In this document: piece by piece, positions 7,801 to 12,796 of the stretch
How the letters are laid out: every line of letters starts with the position of its first letter
How positions within the stretch are numbered: position 1 is the stretch's first letter
NCBI GenBank assembly: GCA_001828545.1
Contig: MHYW01000124.1
Coordinates: forward strand, 1 to 17,208
Direction of reading: 5' to 3'
Length of the DNA stretch: 17,208 nt
From: Planctomycetes bacterium RIFCSPHIGHO2_12_FULL_52_36
Lineage (GTDB): Bacteria > Planctomycetota > Brocadiia > Brocadiales > Bathyanammoxibiaceae
Translations under genes and position numbers: made by a program
Notes under the pieces: generated by a model
The model's database searches: none
What the model was told of the DNA's origin: nothing
Seen by the model: only the letters and a program-made list of their open reading frames with translations

Positions 7801-8185
7801 ACATGCACCTTTCATGGCCCTCTGGAAGACGGTGAAGGCCCATGAGACCAGGCCAGACGGCAGGGCCGTTACGGCTGACACAGGTTATCAGGCCAACTTC
7901 CGTTACGGCTCTCAGCAGTCATTGACCAGGGGTTGGCTACAGCCCACCATGATGACTGACAGCCTGGTGAGGAAGAACATCATGGGACAAGGGATTGGCA
8001 AGGGGTTTGAGATAGACGTCCATGCCCCCAACACCTGCCCCAAGGAGACTTTGATAAGGGTATGCAAGGCCGAGGATGGGGGTATAGACGGCAGGGGGGC
8101 ATGGGAGCCCGCCAGGACGGGCCTGACCCCGGCCCATGAAAATGAGGCCATGAAGAACTACCTCGCCGGCAAGTTCATCGTCTAG
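4832..8185 (+). CDS. nxrA: Nitrite oxidoreductase alpha subunit-like molybdopterin enzyme (NxrA)
   Basis: 1117 residues, close to known periplasmic-type NxrA proteins. A twin-arginine signal (SRRDFLRYTG, residues 4-13) predicts folded export. The N-terminal [4Fe-4S] (FS0) region has C65-x3-D69-x3-C73-x30-C104, where the nitrate reductase pattern is H/C-x3-C-x3-C-x34-C; assigning D69 as a ligand is inference. The Mo ligand by alignment to NarG is D264 in TWHGDLGPGHP, which places it in the type II DMSO reductase / NarG group. The protein binds Mo-bisPGD and should interconvert nitrite and nitrate. Neighbours nxrB, torD-like and NxrC-like genes complete the enzyme set, while no NarI-type membrane subunit is present, as in exported NXR. 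Direction (nitrite oxidation or nitrate reduction) cannot be read from sequence; a related reductase of the same clade is the alternative. GGAGG at 4817-4821 supports the start. Confidence 0.88.
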   Translation: MEISRRDFLRYTGMATGGAMATGLKLRFLEAQTEIPNPLEHYPDRNWEKVYRDQYSYDRTFTFCCVPNDTHNCRLKAFVRNGVVTRIEQNYDSHLVEDLHGNKCSPMWNPRGCLKGYTLVRRVYGPYRIKYPMVRKGWMEWAENGFPDPNTPENQEKYFQRDRDTWVRVSWDYAFTLVAKGLLRVMSTYGGEEGTKLLRKQGYPEEMIEATHGTGARCIKIRPGMGFLGMTRIYGSVVRFCNMLGLYDGKGGARNWSNYTWHGDLGPGHPMVSGIQTFDSDLNDFRHAKLMVFSGKNMVENKMPDAHWWIEIMERGGKIVNISPEYSPASQKADYWVPVRPGSDVALMMGVVHLLIKNNWYEVDFVKQYTDLPLLVRLDNLKILRAADIISGYKNKELTGYSKKVQIIDPQMREDWGDFVVWDTKSNGPKVITREDVGKHFAAMGIDPALEGSFKVKTADGKEIEVKPSFQLYKELCAEYDPDTVQEITSTPKEMIEQLAKDFATIKPAMIHTGEGTNHYFHCDIKDRVNFLILALTGNFGKPGGGPGHWAGNYKIAVFPGSYVMMGEDPFHVNLDPNAKVEDIKVKKYFKPEEVCYWNYQDNILKVNGKCFTGQTHMPTPTKVIWFANVNLINNAKWAYEMIYNTNKRVEMIVAQDWEWTGSCEVSDIVFPVHSWMELTQPDFTASCSNPFLQVWKGGIKPLYNSKQDSEVYAGVACKLAELTGDNRYRDYWKFILEGKTEVYIQRMFDACITTQGYKVDELLKQDRGSLLLFRTYPRITGWEQIQESKPFYNKTGRLEFYRDEDEFIEYGENLIVFREPVEATPYLPNVIVGTHPAIRPNDYGIPLTATGADERSVRNVKMSWKEVRKTKNFLWEKGYRFYCLTPKTRHRVHSSWSNSDWNLIWDSNYGDPYRMDKRTPGVGEHQIHLNPEDARELGINDGDYVYADANPDDRPYVGWKHDDPNYKVARLMLRVKYNPAYPRGVTMMKHAPFMALWKTVKAHETRPDGRAVTADTGYQANFRYGSQQSLTRGWLQPTMMTDSLVRKNIMGQGIGKGFEIDVHAPNTCPKETLIRVCKAEDGGIDGRGAWEPARTGLTPAHENEAMKNYLAGKFIV

Positions 8186-8196
8186 AGGCAAATATG

Positions 8197-8225
8197 GTAG
8201 GGGCGACCCGGCGGGTCGCCCCTAC
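8197..8225. repeat. Dispersed palindrome, family A, copy 4 (best conserved)
   Basis: GTAGGGGCGACCCG and CGGGTCGCCCCTAC are perfect complementary arms around a single central base, filling much of the 61-nt gap between nxrA and nxrB, just upstream of the nxrB ribosome binding site (8235-8240). It would make a very stable hairpin in the polycistronic mRNA. Confidence 0.9.
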
Positions 8226-8246
8226 TTAGGACTTAGGAGGAATCTA

Positions 8247-9416
8247 ATGACAAAGGTTTACAATTGGCAGCTAGGGCGGGAGATGGAATACCCGTACGAG
8301 GCCGCTCGCCCAAAGAGACAATTCGCTGCGGTCTTCAATATAAACCGTTGTATAGCCTGTCAGACCTGTACCATGGCCTGTAAGAGCACCTGGACCTTCT
8401 CCAAGGGGCAGGAGTTCATGTGGTGGAACAACGTGGAGACCAAGCCTTTTGGAGGCTTCCCACAGTCCTGGGACTCCAAGGCCCTCCAGCTCCTTGGCCC
8501 GCAACCAGGTTGGGATACCAGCAGTAAGACACATGATTCTCCCCATGGAAAGTATAAAGGGGAGACCCTATTTGAGGCCGCCGGCAAGAGAATAGACGCC
8601 AGCGGACAACAGGCCCTGGGATACGTCCCTGAGGACAAGGAATGGCGCGCCCCTAACTTCTTTGAAGATACCGCCAACCGTTCCCCTAAGACCGTTAATG
8701 GCGTACAGGAAGGGGCCATGCTCCCTGAACACCAGATATTCTTTTTCTACCTGCAGAGGATTTGTAACCACTGCACCTACCCTGCCTGCCTGGCGGCCTG
8801 TCCCAGGAAGGCCATCTATAAGAGGCCAGAGGACGGTATAGTCCTCATAGACCAGAGCCGCTGCCGGGGTTACAGGAAGTGCGTGGAACAGTGTCCCTAC
8901 AAGAAACCTATGTTTAACGGGCAGACCAGGGTCTCTGAAAAATGTATAGCCTGTTATCCCAGGGTGGAGGGGAAAGACCCCATGAGCGAGGGAGACCCCA
9001 TGGTCACTCGTTGTATATCAGCCTGTGTGGGAAAGATAAGACTGCAGGGCTGGGTGGATGACCCGGATAGCCCTGTCCATTATTTGGTCAGGAAGGAGAA
9101 GGTGGCCTTGCCCTTGTATCCCCAGTTCGGGACTGAGCCTAACGTGTATTATATACCGCCCAGGTGGGCACCCAGGGGCTATCTCCATCAGATGTTTGGC
9201 CCTGGTGTGGACGAGGCCATTGCCAAGTACACCAAGCCTTCCCACGAACTCCTGTCCGTACTGCAACTCTTTGGTGTAACGCAGAAGCTCATCTACTGCT
9301 ACGAGGTCACTGCGGACACCATCATTGCCTACGGGAGGGAGCATAAGGAGATTATGAGGGTACCCATCAACGAGGCCGTGCTCGTCAGGGATGAGAAGTA
9401 CCTGAACGTTACTTAA
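8247..9416 (+). CDS. nxrB: Nitrite oxidoreductase beta subunit-like iron-sulfur protein (NxrB)
   Basis: 389 residues with the NarH/DmsB set of four cluster motifs: C35-x2-C38-x2-C41-x3-C45; C173-x2-C176-x4-C181-x3-C185; C206-x5-C212-x3-C216; and C233-x2-C236 ... C256-x3-C260. In the third motif (CRGYRKCVEQCP) Tyr209 takes the place of a Cys, the position that is Trp in NarH, so a [3Fe-4S] cluster is expected. The protein would carry electrons from the NxrA FS0 cluster to the heme b of the NxrC-like subunit. It has no signal peptide and should be exported with NxrA through its Tat signal. AGGAGG at 8235-8240 sits 6 nt before the ATG. It follows nxrA directly and precedes the chaperone gene. 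Confidence 0.92.
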   Translation: MTKVYNWQLGREMEYPYEAARPKRQFAAVFNINRCIACQTCTMACKSTWTFSKGQEFMWWNNVETKPFGGFPQSWDSKALQLLGPQPGWDTSSKTHDSPHGKYKGETLFEAAGKRIDASGQQALGYVPEDKEWRAPNFFEDTANRSPKTVNGVQEGAMLPEHQIFFFYLQRICNHCTYPACLAACPRKAIYKRPEDGIVLIDQSRCRGYRKCVEQCPYKKPMFNGQTRVSEKCIACYPRVEGKDPMSEGDPMVTRCISACVGKIRLQGWVDDPDSPVHYLVRKEKVALPLYPQFGTEPNVYYIPPRWAPRGYLHQMFGPGVDEAIAKYTKPSHELLSVLQLFGVTQKLIYCYEVTADTIIAYGREHKEIMRVPINEAVLVRDEKYLNVT

Positions 9417-9424
9417 AAATACCC

Positions 9425-9489
9425 GTAGCCGCAGGCTTTAGTCCGCCTTAGGCGGACGAGAAATAACGCAACCTAAAGGTTGCGGCTAC
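9425..9489. repeat. 65-bp repeat, family B, copy 1 (upstream of the chaperone gene)
   Basis: Begins GTAGCCGCAGGCTTTAG and ends CTAAAGGTTGCGGCTAC; the ends are inverted repeats at 15 of 17 positions. Inside is a second hairpin, GTCCGCCTTAGGCGGAC. It is 63/65 identical to the copy at 10281. This design (short, terminal inverted repeats, no coding capacity) is MITE- or REP-like. It lies between nxrB and the torD-like gene. Confidence 0.92.
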
Positions 9490-9495
9490 TATACC

Positions 9496-9502
9496 AAGGA
9501 GA
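9496..9502 (+). promoter_or_regulatory. Ribosome binding site deciding the chaperone start
   Basis: AAGGAGA lies 5 nt before ATG 9508 but only 2 nt before the in-frame TTG at 9505, so the ATG is the better start. Confidence 0.7.
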
Positions 9503-9507
9503 CGTTG

Positions 9508-10284
9508 ATGCAAGAAGCCGGGAAAGAGGTTGTGGTGAAAGAATCCCCTGACGAAGAGAGGGCCCAAAAGGCCCTGGCGAGGAGCAGTTTCTATGGCATC
9601 CTGTCCAGGGGCTTTGCCTATCCCACCGAAGAGGTACTGGGGGAGATAAAGGCAGGCGCCGTCTCCAGTGAGCTAAAGGGTTCGGCCGCCTACCTGGAAG
9701 AGGAGGGACTCTTGCAATCTGTGGGGGCCCTCTGCGAGGCCATGGAGGGGGAGATAGCCCCCTTCGGACTGAGGGATGTTGAGGGAGGCTACAACAGGAT
9801 ATTCTCCATGGGCCTCCTGTGCCCCCATCACGAGACGTTTTACACCTCTGCCCACGTCTTTATGAAAAGCCAGGACCTGGCGGACATCCAGGGCTTTTAC
9901 AATGCCTTCGGTTTCAACCTTGCGGAGGAACAAAAGGAGCTGGCGGACTTTATAGGTACGGAGCTGGAGTTCATGTACGTGCTCTGCTTTAAGGAGTACC
10001 ACGCACTAAAAAAGGGTGAGAAAGATAAGGCTGACCTCTGCCGTGAGGCCCAGGCCAAGTTCGTGGAAGGACATATTGGCGTGTGGGCAGGGGCCTTTGC
10101 TCTGACCCTTTCGGTTAGTTCGCATATGGACTACTTTACGACCCTGGGGAGGCTATTAGAGAAGTTCGTGGATTTTGATTGCCAGTATCTTGGAGTGACC
10201 CCCAAGAAGGTATCGGCGCCGGAAGAGGGATGGAAACGAGAGGCGGAGCCACTCACTTGTGGAGAAGACATACAAGGTAAGTAG
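9508..10284 (+). CDS. TorD/DmsD/NarJ-family maturation chaperone for NxrA
   Basis: 258 residues from ATG 9508. All-helical acidic sequence typical of TorD-type redox enzyme chaperones, with a YGILSRGFAYP start of the fold and the central region YNRIFSMG...CPHHETFYTS, followed by the LADFIGTELEFMYVLC helix. These proteins bind the twin-arginine leader of a molybdoenzyme catalytic subunit, help insert the Mo cofactor and hold back export until folding is complete. The only Tat-bearing molybdoenzyme here is NxrA, two genes upstream, so that is the likely client. No signal peptide. The stop codon (TAG 10282-10284) lies in the family B repeat that starts at 10281, and a near-identical repeat lies just before the gene. 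Family assignment is good; client is inferred. Confidence 0.88.
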   Translation: MQEAGKEVVVKESPDEERAQKALARSSFYGILSRGFAYPTEEVLGEIKAGAVSSELKGSAAYLEEEGLLQSVGALCEAMEGEIAPFGLRDVEGGYNRIFSMGLLCPHHETFYTSAHVFMKSQDLADIQGFYNAFGFNLAEEQKELADFIGTELEFMYVLCFKEYHALKKGEKDKADLCREAQAKFVEGHIGVWAGAFALTLSVSSHMDYFTTLGRLLEKFVDFDCQYLGVTPKKVSAPEEGWKREAEPLTCGEDIQGK

Positions 10285-10345
10285 CCGCAGGCTTTAGTCC
10301 GCCTAAGGCGGACGAGAAACAACGCAACCTAAAGGTTGCGGCTAC
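10281..10345. repeat. 65-bp repeat, family B, copy 2 (downstream of the chaperone gene)
   Basis: Differs from the copy at 9425 at two positions only (TAAGG for TTAGG in the inner hairpin, and C for T in the AAAYAAC stretch). Same orientation, so the torD-like gene is bracketed by direct repeats. Its GTAG start supplies the TAG stop codon of that gene. It ends 17 nt before the Rieske ribosome binding site. Confidence 0.92.
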
Positions 10346-10361
10346 TAAAGGATAGACACTG

Positions 10362-10367
10362 AAGGAG
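10362..10367 (+). promoter_or_regulatory. Ribosome binding site deciding the Rieske start
   Basis: AAGGAG is 7 nt before GTG 10375 but only 1 nt before the in-frame TTG at 10369, so GTG 10375 is the preferred start. Confidence 0.65.
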
Positions 10368-10374
10368 ATTGTTC

Positions 10375-10938
10375 GTGGAGACGAATACGGCGAAGGTGGA
10401 CGAGAAAGCTGCAGTTGTGGAAGCTGGCCCCCTTAAACAAAAGGAAATTGGGCTGGGGATAGGGGGCCGGCGTTCCTTTCTTTTAAAGCTGGGTTGGGCA
10501 GGTTTTGCCCTATTCCTATCTGCATGGATGGTCTCCTTTATGAGATTGTTCTTCCCGCGGTGCCTCTTTGAGCCTCCCATGACCTTTAAGGCAGGTTACC
10601 CGTGGGAGTATACGGTCGGCGTAGTAAGCACGAGGTTTCAGAAGGAGTACAGGGTATGGATAGTAAGAGAGGGCGAGGGTTTTTACGCCCTGTTTGGCCA
10701 GTGCACCCACCTGGGCTGTACGCCCGTATGGTGGGAGGGGGAGAATAAATTCAAGTGCCCCTGCCACGGGAGTGGTTTTACCAAGGAGGGGATAAACTAC
10801 GAGGGCCCGGCGCCAAGACCCCTGGAAAGGGTGAAGGTAACCCTGGCGGCCGATGGGCAGTTGCTCGTAGACAAGTCCATTCGCTTCCGGCAGGAAAGGG
10901 GCGAATGGGAGAAACAAGGGGCATTCCTCAAGGTATAA
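10375..10938 (+). CDS. Rieske [2Fe-2S] protein of a cytochrome bc-type complex
   Basis: 187 residues from GTG 10375. A Tat-like motif (GRRSFLLKLG, residues 31-40) runs into a membrane anchor (about 41-58), the usual design of uncleaved Rieske proteins. The cluster-binding sequences are C110-T-H112-L-G-C115 and C128-P-C130-H131-G-S: ligands C110, H112, C128, H131, with C115 and C130 as the stabilising disulfide. The head domain would take one electron from quinol at the outer side of the membrane and pass it to a c-type heme, here probably in the octaheme protein encoded three genes downstream. It opens the block Rieske - cytochrome b - subunit IV-like - octaheme c. The first 30 residues are an unassigned hydrophilic extension. 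Confidence 0.93.
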   Translation: METNTAKVDEKAAVVEAGPLKQKEIGLGIGGRRSFLLKLGWAGFALFLSAWMVSFMRLFFPRCLFEPPMTFKAGYPWEYTVGVVSTRFQKEYRVWIVREGEGFYALFGQCTHLGCTPVWWEGENKFKCPCHGSGFTKEGINYEGPAPRPLERVKVTLAADGQLLVDKSIRFRQERGEWEKQGAFLKV

Positions 10939-10987
10939 AGTCCTCAAGACGGTATCCGCCTGGGCGTTATCCTCAAGGGAAAGACTA

Positions 10988-11764
10988 ATGTTGACAGAAC
11001 AAATAGAAGAGATAAAGGAAATTATTATTGGATCGCGGGTATACAAGTCCATCTTCCGTAGAGGTTTTGAGGACACCCCAAAGAACCGCGTCCTGGCCAT
11101 CTTAGGTAACGTATTCCTCCATCTACATCCGCCTTACGTAAAGAGACATGCGCTGAAATTCACCCATAGCTGGTGTATGGGGGGTATAACCTTCCTGCTC
11201 TTTTTAGTCCTCTGTTTTACCGGGGTGTTCCTGTGTTTCTATTACCATCCCGACAAGATTAACGCCTACAGGGACATGAAGTATTTTGAGTACGACGTCC
11301 CCTTCGGGGTGGTACTGAGGAACATGCACCGTTGGGCCGCCCACCTGATGGTCATCACCGTGTGGCTTCACATGACCAGGGTCTTTATGACCGGGTCTTA
11401 TAAACCTCCCAGGGAGTTTAACTGGGTAGTAGGGGTGTTCCTGCTGGTCTTGACCCTGCTCCTTAGTTTTACGGGCTATTTACTGCCGGATGACCAGTTG
11501 GGTTTCTGGGCCGTGACGGTGGGTACCAATATGGCCAGGGCTACGCCATTACTGGGCCACGAGGGACCTTTTGGGGAACAGTTGGGAGTTACGGCCTACA
11601 ACGACATCCGCTTTGCCCTCCTCGGCGGTTCGGTGGTGGGTGGTAATGCCCTGCTCAGGGCCTACGTATGGCACTGCGTGGCCATGCCTGTAACTGCCAT
11701 CATCTTCCTGGCCGTACACTTCTGGAGGACTAGAAAAGACGGTGGCACGGCAGGGCCGCTATAA
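10988..11764 (+). CDS. Cytochrome b6-like N-terminal half of cytochrome b
   Basis: 258 residues with four membrane helices. Heme b ligands are H114 and H128 (MHRWAAH...VWLHMTR) in helix B and H229 and H244 (WHCVAMP...LAVHFWR) in helix D; the 15-residue step in helix D is the b6-type spacing. WCMGGIT around C63 matches the b6 segment whose Cys binds the extra heme ci (also called cn). The polypeptide ends after helix D, as cytochrome b6 does, and the quinone-site half is on the next gene. It oxidises quinol together with the Rieske protein and moves electrons across the membrane. AAGGGA (10975-10980) precedes the ATG. The next gene is in the same frame after one TAA. Confidence 0.93.
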   Translation: MLTEQIEEIKEIIIGSRVYKSIFRRGFEDTPKNRVLAILGNVFLHLHPPYVKRHALKFTHSWCMGGITFLLFLVLCFTGVFLCFYYHPDKINAYRDMKYFEYDVPFGVVLRNMHRWAAHLMVITVWLHMTRVFMTGSYKPPREFNWVVGVFLLVLTLLLSFTGYLLPDDQLGFWAVTVGTNMARATPLLGHEGPFGEQLGVTAYNDIRFALLGGSVVGGNALLRAYVWHCVAMPVTAIIFLAVHFWRTRKDGGTAGPL

Positions 11765-11786
11765 AAATTTGGGTTCAAGTATTCAA

Positions 11787-11801
11787 TCCGCCTTAGGCGG
11801 A
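11787..11801. repeat. Short palindrome TCCGCCTTAGGCGGA in the split cytochrome b linker
   Basis: An almost perfect 15-bp palindrome, the same core as the inner hairpin of the family B repeats (9425, 10281) and close to CCGCCTCAGGCGG at 16552. It lies in the 57-nt spacer between the two halves of cytochrome b. Confidence 0.75.
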
Positions 11802-11821
11802 AAAGGTTTAAGGTAAAGTCC

Positions 11822-12796
11822 GTGTGGCACAATATATTTAAGATAGCCAGTAAGCCGGATAACATCCCCATCGTGGGGATGCTCCTCCTCGTCCTCTTCT
11901 TTTGGTTCCTCTCCTTCTGGGCGGCCTTTAAAAATGACCGCATAAGAAGGGCCGCGGCCGGCAGGCCGAGGCCGGAGGGTGAAAAGTCCAAAGGGGATGT
12001 GGTAGATGTAATAGATTTTATGTACCCGGAGGAAGAGCAAGGGCTGCCCAAAAAGGTCAATTGCTGGCCCCATCTGGTGAAGCTGGAGTTTATATGTGCC
12101 ATAGCCGTTATGGCACTGCTCATGTTCTGGTCTATCCCCATAGACGCACCACTGGAGGAGCCTTCAGACTCCACCCTTACCCCCAACCCCTCCAAGGCGC
12201 CCTGGTACTTCCTGGGGTTACAAGACATGCTGGTGTACTTTGACCCATGGATTGCAGGGGTACTGCTCCCCACTTTTATTATAGTGGGGCTGATGGTCAT
12301 ACCTTATGTGGACGTAAACCCCAAGGGTAATGGTTACTACACCTTTGCCGAGAGGCCCTTTGCCATACTGGTATACTGGTTCGGTTTCTTTGTGCTATGG
12401 GTCTTGGAGATAGTCATTGGTACGTTCTGCCGTGGGCCAGGGTGGATGTTCTTCTGGCCGGGACAGGAATGGGACCCCCACAGGGTAGTGTCAGAGGTGA
12501 ACATTAACTGGAATGAGTTCCTGGCAAACATTAGCGGTATTACGGCCCTGAAGACGGAGACGGCAGGGCTCCTTTTGGGGATACTTACAATCCTGGCCTA
12601 TTTCGGGCTGGGGATGGCATTGCCCTATCTCTGGCTCAAGAGGCAGGAGTCAACCATAATATACCGTCTGGGACTCATCCGCTACGGCGTGGTGGGTTTC
12701 TTCTTCTGGACCATGATGGCCCTGCCCATCAAGATAGTCCTCAGGCTCGTGTTTTCTATCAAGTATATCCTGGTTACACCCTGGTTTAACATATGA
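11822..12796 (+). CDS. Cytochrome b C-terminal half / subunit IV-like protein
   Basis: 324 residues from GTG 11822 (AAGG 8 nt upstream). An extra N-terminal membrane helix (about 17-34) and a charged loop lead into the subunit IV core: WPHLVKLEF, then NPSKAPWYFLGLQDML with A126-P127-W128-Y129 at the place of the Qo-site PEWY motif, so the usual Glu is missing. GTFCRGPGWMFFWPG and WDPHRV resemble the C-terminal membrane part of bc-type cytochrome b from nitrifiers and other chemolithotrophs, and two further helices follow. It pairs with the upstream b6-like protein. It is much longer than b6f subunit IV (about 160 residues). Its stop overlaps the next start (ATGA at 12793-12796), so translation is probably coupled. 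The GTG start is likely but not certain. Confidence 0.88.
   Translation: MWHNIFKIASKPDNIPIVGMLLLVLFFWFLSFWAAFKNDRIRRAAAGRPRPEGEKSKGDVVDVIDFMYPEEEQGLPKKVNCWPHLVKLEFICAIAVMALLMFWSIPIDAPLEEPSDSTLTPNPSKAPWYFLGLQDMLVYFDPWIAGVLLPTFIIVGLMVIPYVDVNPKGNGYYTFAERPFAILVYWFGFFVLWVLEIVIGTFCRGPGWMFFWPGQEWDPHRVVSEVNINWNEFLANISGITALKTETAGLLLGILTILAYFGLGMALPYLWLKRQESTIIYRLGLIRYGVVGFFFWTMMALPIKIVLRLVFSIKYILVTPWFNI

Noticed and set aside
9505..9507. TTG as the start codon of the chaperone gene
   Set aside because: It is 2 nt from the AAGGAGA ribosome binding site; the adjacent ATG at 9508 has better spacing and is a stronger start.
10369..10371. TTG as the start codon of the Rieske gene
   Set aside because: It directly abuts the AAGGAGA sequence; GTG at 10375 has normal spacing of 7 nt.
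10516..11100. 194-codon minus-strand open frame across the Rieske/cytochrome b junction
   Set aside because: Both underlying plus-strand genes have clear family motifs and metal ligands; the antisense product resembles nothing.
11662..12300. 212-codon minus-strand open frame opposite cytochrome b and subunit IV genes
   Set aside because: Serine/threonine-rich shadow of membrane-helix codons, with no domain or convincing start signal.
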